The notes beneath the pieces were generated by a model that was given only the letters and a program-made list of their open reading frames with translations, had not been told where the DNA came from and did no database searches. From NCBI RefSeq assembly GCF_013283665.1, contig NZ_JABEKU010000002.1:1-64000 (forward strand): DNA of 64,000 nucleotides, read 5' to 3'. A program made the translations under genes and the position numbers. Below are positions 15,794 to 23,993 of this stretch, in pieces (the stretch's first letter is position 1; each line of letters opens with the position of its first letter). This DNA is from Ensifer sesbaniae (GTDB taxonomy: Bacteria; Pseudomonadota; Alphaproteobacteria; Rhizobiales; Rhizobiaceae).

Positions 15794-17535
15794 GCAGAAG
15801 CGCCTTCCCGTCTCGGTTCGCCAGGAGTCATGGATGCGACCACGTCGGTGCGCGGTCCGAACTGGGTGATGCGGCCGTTTTCGAGGACGAGCAATTTGTC
15901 TGCCGCCTGCATGATGGTCGGCCGGTGGGCAATCATGATGACGATCGCGCCATCGTTGCGGGCCCGCTCGATGGCGCGAATCAGCGCTCGTTCGCCGATC
16001 GCGTCGAGGTTGGCGTTCGGTTCGTCGAGGACGATCAGGCGGGGGCGGTCATAAAGGCAGCGGGCAAGCGCTATTCGCTGCCGCTGACCGCCGGAGAGCG
16101 TCAGATGGCCGTCACCGACCGGTGTATCGTAGCCAAGCGGCAACCGACCGATCATGTCGTGCACGTCGGCAAGGCGCGCGGCATCGAGCACCTTTTGCGG
16201 CTCGCCTTCCTCCATGCGCGAAATGTTATCGCGGATAGTCCCTTCGAGCAGCGAGACCGATTGCGGCAGGTAGCCCGTCATCTGTCCGAACGATGAGCGC
16301 TCCCAGAGATAGACGTTGTTGCCGTCGAGGAAGACGCCACCGGTGGTCGGCTTCAAGATGCCGACCAGAAGCCGCGCGAGCGTCGATTTTCCCGCGGCCG
16401 ACGGGCCGACGATGCCAAGCACCTCGCCCGGAGAAAGCGTAAAACCGATGCCCTTGATGATCGGAACATCGAGGCCGGGAGCGGCATAAACCAGCTTGTC
16501 GACGACGAGATCTCCCTGAGAACGCGGCTGCGGCATCGTCTGGCGTACGGCCAGATCTTCCTTGAGGGCCGCCTCGATGCGGCGCCAGCTGGCAATGGCG
16601 AGCACCCATTGGCGCCAGTTTTCGATCATCGAATCAAATGGGGCGAGCAGGCGCCCCGTCAGAATGGTTGTCGCCATCATCGCGCCGGGAGAAATCTCCT
16701 GCTTCATCACGAGGATAGAGCCCGTCGCCAGCGCCGCCGCCTGGATCATGAACCGCAGCGAGCGGGTGATGGAGGCCATCGCCTTGCTTCGGCTGCCGCT
16801 GACCTCGAGCGCGTCCAGCGCATGCAGTTGCGCCGCGCGCCAGCGGCGGGCGAGGGCCGGAAGCATGCCCATCGCCTCGATGGCTTCGGCATGGCGCAAG
16901 CTCGCGCCAATTTTCGAGACGGCCTCGATATTGGCTTGATTGGCCTCTTTCATCAGCCGGCGAGTCAGCAAATCAGTCAGCAAACCGCAACATACGAGCA
17001 GGGCAATTGAAATGGCGCCAAGAAGGCCGAACATTGGATGCAGCGCGAAGAGCACGCCGAGAAAAATTGGCGACCAGGCGGCATCGAGCGGCGCACTGAC
17101 GGCTGAGGTCGTGAGAAAGCTGCGCAACTCAGCCAGGTCCCGTAGCGACTGGGTCGCGCGGGTCAGCCCTTGATCGGCGGCCGCCTGCACGGCAGCCGTC
17201 AGCACTGGCAGGTTCAGCCAGCGCACGACCGCACTGCCCATCGCCTGGAATGTCAGCGCCCGGATATATTCGAGCACGCCATAGATGATGAGCGCGCCGA
17301 TGACCAGAATCGTCAGCATGGTGAGCGTGTCCATGCTCTGACTGTTGAGAACCCGGTCGTGGACCTGCATCATGTAAAGCGGCGTCGACAGCTGCAAGAT
17401 GCCGATGCAGGCGCTCAGCACCGCTGCATAAATAAGTGCCAAAACGAACACGCGGCGCGCCTTCAAAATAAGCAGCCGTGGATCGTTTGCTCCATTTTGC
17501 GCCGTCTTTGGCCCAATTTGGTTCTTGCTAATCAT
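15790..17535 (-). CDS. wgdA: Type I secretion ABC transporter, WgdA (ExpD1)-like
   Basis: A 581-residue fused permease-ATPase of the PrtD/PrsD class. The membrane domain has about six helices (first LALIYAAVLSACIGILQL). The ATPase domain has Walker A GPSAAGKST (about residue 375), Q-loop GYLPQSVSL, signature LSGGQRQRIALARCL, Walker B LIVLDEPNANLD and the switch His in IMIAHRP. It powers export of the RTX protein WgeA through the inner membrane. It is divergent from wggR, and the 232-base gap between them carries a 27-bp dyad at 17706. Confidence 0.9.
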   Translation of the reverse strand: MISKNQIGPKTAQNGANDPRLLILKARRVFVLALIYAAVLSACIGILQLSTPLYMMQVHDRVLNSQSMDTLTMLTILVIGALIIYGVLEYIRALTFQAMGSAVVRWLNLPVLTAAVQAAADQGLTRATQSLRDLAELRSFLTTSAVSAPLDAAWSPIFLGVLFALHPMFGLLGAISIALLVCCGLLTDLLTRRLMKEANQANIEAVSKIGASLRHAEAIEAMGMLPALARRWRAAQLHALDALEVSGSRSKAMASITRSLRFMIQAAALATGSILVMKQEISPGAMMATTILTGRLLAPFDSMIENWRQWVLAIASWRRIEAALKEDLAVRQTMPQPRSQGDLVVDKLVYAAPGLDVPIIKGIGFTLSPGEVLGIVGPSAAGKSTLARLLVGILKPTTGGVFLDGNNVYLWERSSFGQMTGYLPQSVSLLEGTIRDNISRMEEGEPQKVLDAARLADVHDMIGRLPLGYDTPVGDGHLTLSGGQRQRIALARCLYDRPRLIVLDEPNANLDAIGERALIRAIERARNDGAIVIMIAHRPTIMQAADKLLVLENGRITQFGPRTDVVASMTPGEPRREGASA

Positions 17536-17705
17536 ATTGCCTCGTTTGCTGTCACGCGTGGCGATTTTCTGGATAAGTTCGTTGGGGTCTTGAGCAAGCT
17601 ATTTTGTTTGTTATCACTTAAATCACAGTGTTGCCGTGATAAGTGTGACACAATAATGGTGGAGTGCTCAAGATAATCGTATTCGGGGGGAGTAAAGGGG
17701 GCCGG

Positions 17706-17732
17706 AAATTGCTTCAAAATTTGAAGCAATTT
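17706..17732. promoter_or_regulatory. 27-bp dyad in the wgdA-wggR divergent promoter, candidate WggR box
   Basis: Two 13-base arms flank one central base (AAATTGCTTCAAA-A-TTTGAAGCAATTT), symmetric at every paired position. It lies 36-62 bases upstream of the wggR ATG and about 170-200 bases upstream of wgdA. The size and symmetry suit a MarR-family dimer. Related sites lie at 19636-19662 and 14305-14325. Confidence 0.65.
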
Positions 17733-17767
17733 TTGAATATTGTAGTAATGCTTAGTTGGAGAGAGGG

Positions 17768-18340
17768 ATGAATCAAAAGATTCTCTATCCGTTCGCAGAT
17801 TTTGGCGGCGCTGTTGCCATCCGCCCCGGGGATGACGCAGTTGGTAGTGCCTCTGAACACGAAAATATTGGCCAGGAGAGTGAAGCCTCCGTGGTCACGT
17901 ATTTCGAGCTGGCGCGGATGATGGAGCGAGCAAGCAGACGCTTTACCGGCCTGTTGCGCGCCGAACTGACAAAGCTCGGCGTCGACGACATTGGCCCGGC
18001 GCAAGCCATGGTTCTGCTCGCGATCGGCGATGCCGAAGTGTCCGTGGCTGAGCTTTTGGATCGCGGCCACTATGTCGGTTCCAACGTTTCCTACTATCTG
18101 AAGCAGCTCGGCGATGGGGAATATATCGATCGGGCCGCATCGCAGCGCGACCGGCGTTCGGCGCGCATCCGGCTTTCGGAGAAGGGCAGGCAGCTCTGCG
18201 ATTCGCTCCGTAAAGCTGCCGGCGCCTATGAGCGGGTGCTCAGTCATGGCGAGCAGGACCGGCGCAATCTCGAAACCGCATTTCAAACGCTGCACCGGCT
18301 TGAGCTGGTTTGGGGGAATGCAACGCGCTACGGCATCTAA
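17768..18340 (+). CDS. wggR: MarR-family regulator, WggR (ExpG)-like
   Basis: A 190-residue winged-helix protein. The ATG at 17768 follows GGAGAG by about five bases; a TTG four codons earlier is less likely. The MarR domain runs from about residue 45: dimer helix VTYFELARMMERASRRF, HTH around EVSVAELLDRGHYVGSNVSYYLKQL and the wing DRAASQRDRRSARIRLSEKG. In S. meliloti the equivalent protein activates the galactoglucan promoters together with phosphate and quorum-sensing inputs. It sits next to a large dyad and is followed 45 bases later by wgcA, with which it probably shares a transcript. Confidence 0.85.
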   Translation: MNQKILYPFADFGGAVAIRPGDDAVGSASEHENIGQESEASVVTYFELARMMERASRRFTGLLRAELTKLGVDDIGPAQAMVLLAIGDAEVSVAELLDRGHYVGSNVSYYLKQLGDGEYIDRAASQRDRRSARIRLSEKGRQLCDSLRKAAGAYERVLSHGEQDRRNLETAFQTLHRLELVWGNATRYGI

Positions 18341-18385
18341 GCCGCGGCGCGAACGCTGTCCTTTCATCGGCAAAAGGCTAGGAAC

Positions 18386-19639
18386 ATGCACGTAGCATTT
18401 GTACACCGGCGCGGCTTCTGCCAGTTCGCCGCTCTCGCGGCCCATTTGGCGCAGACGGGAAACGAGGTAACCCTCGTGACGGAAACCGTGGACCAGCGGA
18501 TTCCGTCCACCAGGGTCATCCGCCACAGGGCCGAGCCGGGCCCGCAGGCCAATGCGCAAATGGCAAGGCATCTGGGCGTCCCGGACCATCACGTCCGGAT
18601 AGGTCACCGGGTCGCAGAGACCTTCGAGGCGATGGCGAAGCAGGGCCAGGTGCCTGATGTTATCGTCGGGCACACCGGCTGGGGCAGCATGATGTTCGTC
18701 AAGGACGTGCTGCCGAACGTTCCAGCACTCGGTTATTGCGAATTCTTCTATCGCGCCGAGGGGGCGGACATCGGTTTTGCCCCCGGCGACCAGCCCGATT
18801 CGGACACGCGAAAGCGGCTGCGCCTGCGCAACATGGCGCAGCTTCTGTCGCTGGAAGCAATCGATGGTGGCATCAGCCCCACCCATTGGCAAAGAAGCCT
18901 CTATCCGGCCGAGCATCGCGGACGCATCGCCGTCTGCCATGAGGGAGTGGATACGCGCGTCTTCCGCCCGGATGCATCAGCCTCCCTCAAGCTTCCGGAT
19001 GGGCGGGTGCTGAAGGCCGGCGACCCGCCGATCGTCACCTTCGTCGCCCGTGATCTCGAACCTTATCGCGGTTTTCCACAGGCGCTTGCCGCGGCTGCGA
19101 AAGTCGCGCGGGAACACCCCGATGCGCTCTTCGTGTTCGTCGGGGGCGACGGCGTCAGCTACGGCGCTCCTCCACCGGGCGGAAGCTCCTGGAAGGATTA
19201 TCTCCTCCAGTCCCTGGATGTGCCGGCCGACAGGTTCCTGTTTCCTGGCACAGTACCGCATGCCGTGTTGCGGCAACTCTTCCAGATTTCTGCGGCTCAC
19301 ATCTACCTGACCTATCCCTTTGTCCTTTCCTGGTCGGTGCTGGAGGCCATGGCCTGCGGCGCACTGGTCATTGGGTCGGATACCGCCCCCATTAAGGAAG
19401 TGGTGAGTTCCGGTCGCAACGGCATGCTCGTGCCGTTCTTCGATACGGACGCGCTCGCGAGTGTCGTATCCGAAGCGTTGCGGCATCCGGAAAAGTATAC
19501 CGAGATGCGTGCGGCCGCCCGTCGGACGATCGAGCAGCGCTTCCGGCTGGGTGATTGCATCGCCCGACAGATGATGTTGCTGGATAAGGCAACGGGCAAT
19601 GCATCGCCCTCTAATATTTCACTGGTTTCATCTGCATAA
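18386..19639 (+). CDS. wgcA: GT4-type glycosyltransferase, WgcA (ExpC)-like
   Basis: A 417-residue GT-B enzyme. The N-terminus MHVAFVHRRGFCQFAALAAH begins the first Rossmann domain; the C-terminal domain has LTYPFVLSWSVLEAMACGAL (about residues 310-330) and GSDTAPIKEVVSSGRNG, the donor-binding Glu region. It should add one hexose to the EPS II repeat unit in the cytosol. It lies between wggR and wga, as in S. meliloti. Its stop codon is inside the dyad at 19636-19662. Confidence 0.82.
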   Translation: MHVAFVHRRGFCQFAALAAHLAQTGNEVTLVTETVDQRIPSTRVIRHRAEPGPQANAQMARHLGVPDHHVRIGHRVAETFEAMAKQGQVPDVIVGHTGWGSMMFVKDVLPNVPALGYCEFFYRAEGADIGFAPGDQPDSDTRKRLRLRNMAQLLSLEAIDGGISPTHWQRSLYPAEHRGRIAVCHEGVDTRVFRPDASASLKLPDGRVLKAGDPPIVTFVARDLEPYRGFPQALAAAAKVAREHPDALFVFVGGDGVSYGAPPPGGSSWKDYLLQSLDVPADRFLFPGTVPHAVLRQLFQISAAHIYLTYPFVLSWSVLEAMACGALVIGSDTAPIKEVVSSGRNGMLVPFFDTDALASVVSEALRHPEKYTEMRAAARRTIEQRFRLGDCIARQMMLLDKATGNASPSNISLVSSA

Positions 19640-19662
19640 TACTTCAAAATCCGAAGTATTAT
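19636..19662. promoter_or_regulatory. Dyad upstream of wgaA, candidate WggR box
   Basis: Ten-base arms ATAATACTTC and GAAGTATTAT are separated by seven bases. The core ACTTCAAAATCCGAAGT shares CTTCAAAAT..GAAG with the 17706 dyad. It is about 140-170 bases upstream of wgaA and overlaps the wgcA stop codon. No T tract follows, so a terminator role is less likely. Confidence 0.6.
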
Positions 19663-19729
19663 TTCATGAGAAACACAAATATCACTTATTGTGCACTGCA
19701 AATAACCTTGGTATGATTTTCGTAGAAGC

Positions 19730-19766
19730 TTGAATTCGCCGACTTATTTCGTCTCGGCGAATTCAA
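19730..19766. promoter_or_regulatory. Long inverted repeat upstream of wgaA
   Basis: Thirteen-base arms TTGAATTCGCCGA and TCGGCGAATTCAA enclose an 11-base spacer; with one unpaired C the pairing extends to GAAG...CTTC. It ends 36 bases before the wgaA start, so it would lie in the 5' leader or at the promoter. It could be an operator or an RNA hairpin. Confidence 0.6.
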
Positions 19767-19802
19767 CTTCAGAGGGAAGTTTCTCAATTTTGAAGGTGGC
19801 GC

Positions 19803-21287
19803 GTGCAAGAGTTGATGTCTTCTGGCGTGAGGTATTCGCAGGCGAAGCGAAAGCTGGTGGTGGCATCGGATCACGACAGGGCGAGTGTCGAGGGGAGCGG
19901 CATCGAGCATCTGGTCCATTTCCTTCCTGCGGGGGATCGGGGGAAAACCACTCTCGAAAACGTATTCCCGCTGATCGGGCTCGCCTTCTCGAAAGAGGGG
20001 GAGGAGGACCTTACGGAGCGGCTCGTCTCCTTGCGTGCGCTGGGCACCGTACCAGAATTCCCGGTCAAGCGGTTGAGTGCACACGCGGCGACGGAAAGCG
20101 CAGCCCTCATCCAGGCGCTCGTCGATGGCGGTGTCGGGCGTCTTGCGCGATTTTCGAGTGCAATTACCTCGGAACTCGCGCTGTTGCGCCGCGAGCGCGA
20201 AACGCTGCTCGAAAACTACCGTGCGCTCGAAGATGCCTTCCAGGCCCGCAACTGGGAGCCGGTCACCGAGGTCTTTGCGCACGATCCCTATGTCGATCCC
20301 AAGGATGAGGGGATCGGCCATCTGATTGCCAATGCCTTCGTCGAACAACTCTTGCCGGTTTCCAGCCATGGCGTGGCCGGCATTGCGCTTCATTTCAATT
20401 CGGTCCCACGTGACGGCGGCGAACTGGTCGTTGTCCTGAGCTATGTTGAAAGCGGCGAAGGTGTCGCCGAATGGTCCGTGCCGTTTTCGCAACTGGTGCC
20501 AACGTGGAATTTCTTCGCCCTGCCGCGCACCTGCGGGGGCGGTGCCAGAACGCTGCGGGTGAGGGTGTCGACTACCGGCTCGGAAATCATCGGCCTTTCA
20601 CTCGGCTATCCCATTGCCAGTGAGCATTACACGGCACGCTCTGAAACGCGCCATGCCGATCTCGATCTGCGTCCGCTCGCATTCCGCATCTATACGGGTC
20701 TTCCCGGCGTCAAGCCGGCACGCATGCCCAACATGATCGCGCCAACGGCGTTGCTCGACGGCCACTTCATCGAGGACTACCGGCTGTCGGTGGATCTCTT
20801 GAGCCAGATCGTCGATGTCTCCGTCACGCCGGTGGTTCCGGAGTTCCAGACGGTACGCTTCCTCGAGCACGAACACGCGGTGGTCTGCCATCCGCTGCCG
20901 AGTGGCGTGTCGGCGGGCGCCATTGGCCGCGCGGTGGAGCCCGGAACCATATCGTTTTCCGCAAGCGCCATCGTCGATCATCCAAAGGGCGCCCCTGCCG
21001 CCGTCAGCTTCCTGCTTGCGCCCGCCAATTCGAACGCGCGCTCGGAAGTGGCCGAACTCGCCCGCAAGGGTTCCGCCAAGCCTTCGGCCTTCTTCAGTGG
21101 CTGGCGCGAGGTGACGAACCAACAGCCGATCAACATCAATTTCCAACTGGACGAGCCGGTGCGCCAGCCCATGGATCTGATGATCCTCAGCCGTGCGGTC
21201 ACCGACTCCGTCGATTTTTCCTGGCTCAAGGTGTCGGGCTTCCGGATGGTGAAGCAATCGGGTGGTGCGTCTCATGTCCAGCAATAG
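19803..21287 (+). CDS. wgaA: Conserved EPS II protein of unknown function, WgaA (ExpA1)-like
   Basis: A 494-residue soluble protein starting at GTG (19803), five bases after AAGGTGG; an ATG at 19815 is an alternative. No signal peptide or membrane helix is visible. A short coiled-coil-like helix (ELALLRRERETLLENYRAL, about residues 125-143) separates an N-terminal part from a large region that looks beta-rich, with sequences such as GIALHFNSVPRDGGELVVVL. No catalytic signature is recognised. The assignment rests on position as first gene of the wga series. It overlaps the start of wgaB, so the two are probably co-translated. Confidence 0.6.
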   Translation: MQELMSSGVRYSQAKRKLVVASDHDRASVEGSGIEHLVHFLPAGDRGKTTLENVFPLIGLAFSKEGEEDLTERLVSLRALGTVPEFPVKRLSAHAATESAALIQALVDGGVGRLARFSSAITSELALLRRERETLLENYRALEDAFQARNWEPVTEVFAHDPYVDPKDEGIGHLIANAFVEQLLPVSSHGVAGIALHFNSVPRDGGELVVVLSYVESGEGVAEWSVPFSQLVPTWNFFALPRTCGGGARTLRVRVSTTGSEIIGLSLGYPIASEHYTARSETRHADLDLRPLAFRIYTGLPGVKPARMPNMIAPTALLDGHFIEDYRLSVDLLSQIVDVSVTPVVPEFQTVRFLEHEHAVVCHPLPSGVSAGAIGRAVEPGTISFSASAIVDHPKGAPAAVSFLLAPANSNARSEVAELARKGSAKPSAFFSGWREVTNQQPININFQLDEPVRQPMDLMILSRAVTDSVDFSWLKVSGFRMVKQSGGASHVQQ

Positions 21288-23955
21288 CGATCCCCGCGAC
21301 CTTATCGCGATTGCCATGCCGCTTTACGGGCACGCGGCACTGGCGCTCGAGGCAATCGAATCCGCATTGGCTTCGGTGCTTTCAGATTGCCGGATCGCCA
21401 TCGTCGTCTCCGTCGACGGCGATCCGCGGCACGAAACCTTCGATCAGTTGCTGTTGTTTTCTGCAGCTCATCCCGACATCCATGTGGTCTTTGGCCGCAA
21501 TGCGGGGCCGGGTGGCGCGCGCAATCGGGCCATCGACTATGTGCTCGAAAACCTGTCCGAAGCGAAGGCTGTCTATTTTCTCGATGCCGACAACCGGATT
21601 TTGCCGGGCACGATCGAAACCCTTTACCGGCAACTGCGTGAGAGCGGCGCCGGCTGGGTCTACACCAACATCGATACCTTCTCGGTTAGCTGGCGAGCGC
21701 ACTACGGCAACCACTATTCCAGACTGGTTCACTGCATCACCGACAACATCTGTGACACCGGCTCGATGATCTCCATCGATGTCTTCCGGGAGGGTGTTCG
21801 TTTCAACGACGACCGGCAGAACGGTTTCGAAGACTGGGAATTCTGGCTTTCCTGTGTCGAGCACGGATTCGTTGGTACGCCCTGCCACGAGACGACCTTC
21901 GAATACCGGCTGCGCGCGGAAAGCCGCTTCAAGGAAGCCAACCGCGACCGTGCGATGTCCGTCAGCTTCCTCAGAAAGCGTCACAGGGCGCTCTTCCAGC
22001 GGCCGATGCTCGTCGACTTCGAACACGAGGAATGCCCGCGCTATCTCTTCGCCCGCACCGAAGACGCGGCAATCTCATTCTTCACCGACCCGACCAAGCA
22101 GCCGAAGCGGCTGCGCCTCGATGACATCATTCCGGCCTTCTGGGCAAACACAGGCGAACCGGACAACGTGCACTTTCCGCCCTTCGTGATGGCTGGCAGC
22201 GGCGCGACGATCGATCTGCTCCTGCGCTCGCGCATGTTGCCGAACGTGCTGTGCCATCTCGAGCGCCTGAGCGAAAAGGCCAACGTCGTCTTCGTCCATC
22301 TCGGCAACGACGCAACTCAGCGCAAGATCGAGCCGACCTTCCGCGATGCCGGAACCGAGCATGTCGGCCAGCCGGATCTCATCTTCATTTCGACGGCGCT
22401 TCTGCGCGACGTCATCCGCAACAACGCGCTCGACTGGTTCGCCTCGATCGGCAGCCAGCAGGTCTGGCCGACGTCGGCGGTTCTCAATGTGCGGTTCCCG
22501 TTCCCGCGGGCTCTGCCGCGCCGGACGCTGATCACGCCGCAACAGGTGATGATCAACTGCGTCAACGCAATCGCCACGAGCCCGCTGCGTCGCACGGCCG
22601 GCCGCCGCTGGACCTGGCGGCCGCCACGCCTCATGCCCTATTCCGATCTGCACAAGGCCTTGCGCACCGAAATCGGCGGTTCGCCGGTGCTGCCGCTCGG
22701 GCACAGCGAAGCCGGAAAGAAGACGGCGGCTCTGCTCGTGCCGAACGCCTCCTTCGGCGGTGCTGAGAAAGTGATCTATGCTGCCTCCCGCGAACTGCGC
22801 GCCGCCGGCTACGAGACGCATCTGTTCGTGCTCGGCACCAGCCGAATGGACGTGATCGACGAATTCGATGCGAGCTTCGACTACGTTCATTTCTGGGATC
22901 AGGGCATTCCGGCCTGGGGCGGCTCCGGTTCCTTCCTTGGACAGGACTTCATTGCTGAACATCATGAGGTCGACTGGGGCGCACTGAAGGGCCAGCTTTC
23001 GGGCTTCGACCTCGTCATCAACAACCACGTCATGGCGATGCACCCGCTGATCGCCCGCCTGCGTTCCGAAGGCACGCGCACGGCCTGCTATCTGCACGTC
23101 GTCGACAACACGCCGTTCAAGCGCCCGGCCGGGCAGCCTTTCGCAGCGATCGCGCATGAGCATTGCTATGACGCGTTCCTGACCTGCTCGGAACAGCTGA
23201 AGTTCTATCTGCATAGCTTCGGCGTGCCGCTTGAGAAGATCTTTGCGGTTCCGAACGGCGCGAGCTTCTCGGTCCCGCCCAAGGTGCTTGCGGAGGTGCT
23301 GCAGGTGCGGCGGATCGAACGCAAGGACGATCGGTTGCGGCTGCTTTACATGGGCCGCCTCGACCAGCAGAAGGGCATCGACCGGCTTGCCGCGACGATT
23401 GCGGAACTGCGCGCAGCTCATGTGCCGTTCGACGCGCGCGCAATCGGCGGCGAGATCCTGGCCGACGCCAGCTTCTCTTGGACGGACCGGCTCAAGGAGC
23501 TTGGCGTTGACGTCCGTCCGCCGGTCTTTGCCAGCCGGGATCTCATCAAGGCGCTCGGCTGGGCCGACGTGCTGGTCATGCCGTCGCGCTGGGAAGGTGC
23601 GCCCTTGATGATCGCGGAAGCACAGCAGCTTGGCTGCGTTCCGATCGCGACCGCCGTCGGTGCGGTGGACGAGCTCATCGTCGATCGCGAGGACGGTATC
23701 CTGATCGACGCTCCTTCCGATCCGCAGGTGGTCCGAGACATGGTCAAGGCAATCACCGAGGTTGCCCGCGACCGCAACCTGCTTGCCCCCATCATGGAAG
23801 GCTGCCTCAGAACGGCGGCGCGACGCGCCTGGCCCAATTCCTTCGCGGAATTCCTTAGCTGGTGCGACGGCGCCGTGAGCAATTCATCTCTTTCGCGCGC
23901 CAAGGTCATCCGTGCGCGTGAGACAACCAATACCGGCGTCGCAGCAGCAGTTTGA
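21274..23955 (+). CDS. wgaB: GT2-GT4 fusion glycosyltransferase, WgaB (ExpA23)-like
   Basis: An 893-residue bifunctional enzyme; the ATG at 21274 is preferred over an in-frame GTG at 21262. The N-terminal GT2 domain (about residues 8-230) has LIAIAMPLYGHAALALEAIE, the AGPGGARNRAIDY segment, YFLDADNRIL with the DxD motif and QNGFEDWEFWLS. The C-terminal GT4 domain (about 480-880) has NASFGGAEKVIYAASREL, LYMGRLDQQKGIDRL and MPSRWEGAPLMIAEAQQLGC. The two sites could add the alternating glucose and galactose residues of galactoglucan, an attractive but untested idea. Confidence 0.82.
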   Translation: MSSNSDPRDLIAIAMPLYGHAALALEAIESALASVLSDCRIAIVVSVDGDPRHETFDQLLLFSAAHPDIHVVFGRNAGPGGARNRAIDYVLENLSEAKAVYFLDADNRILPGTIETLYRQLRESGAGWVYTNIDTFSVSWRAHYGNHYSRLVHCITDNICDTGSMISIDVFREGVRFNDDRQNGFEDWEFWLSCVEHGFVGTPCHETTFEYRLRAESRFKEANRDRAMSVSFLRKRHRALFQRPMLVDFEHEECPRYLFARTEDAAISFFTDPTKQPKRLRLDDIIPAFWANTGEPDNVHFPPFVMAGSGATIDLLLRSRMLPNVLCHLERLSEKANVVFVHLGNDATQRKIEPTFRDAGTEHVGQPDLIFISTALLRDVIRNNALDWFASIGSQQVWPTSAVLNVRFPFPRALPRRTLITPQQVMINCVNAIATSPLRRTAGRRWTWRPPRLMPYSDLHKALRTEIGGSPVLPLGHSEAGKKTAALLVPNASFGGAEKVIYAASRELRAAGYETHLFVLGTSRMDVIDEFDASFDYVHFWDQGIPAWGGSGSFLGQDFIAEHHEVDWGALKGQLSGFDLVINNHVMAMHPLIARLRSEGTRTACYLHVVDNTPFKRPAGQPFAAIAHEHCYDAFLTCSEQLKFYLHSFGVPLEKIFAVPNGASFSVPPKVLAEVLQVRRIERKDDRLRLLYMGRLDQQKGIDRLAATIAELRAAHVPFDARAIGGEILADASFSWTDRLKELGVDVRPPVFASRDLIKALGWADVLVMPSRWEGAPLMIAEAQQLGCVPIATAVGAVDELIVDREDGILIDAPSDPQVVRDMVKAITEVARDRNLLAPIMEGCLRTAARRAWPNSFAEFLSWCDGAVSNSSLSRAKVIRARETTNTGVAAAV

Positions 23956-23993
23956 GCGCGCCGGGCGACTATTCAACTAGAAGGGACATACGC

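Noticed and set aside
17714-18940. A 408-codon frame on the minus strand across wggR and wgcA
   Set aside because: It crosses two genes that both have ribosome sites and family motifs on the plus strand.
22075-23421. A 448-codon open frame on the minus strand
   Set aside because: It is the shadow of the GT4 half of wgaB, rich in Arg, Gln and Ala with no recognisable motif.
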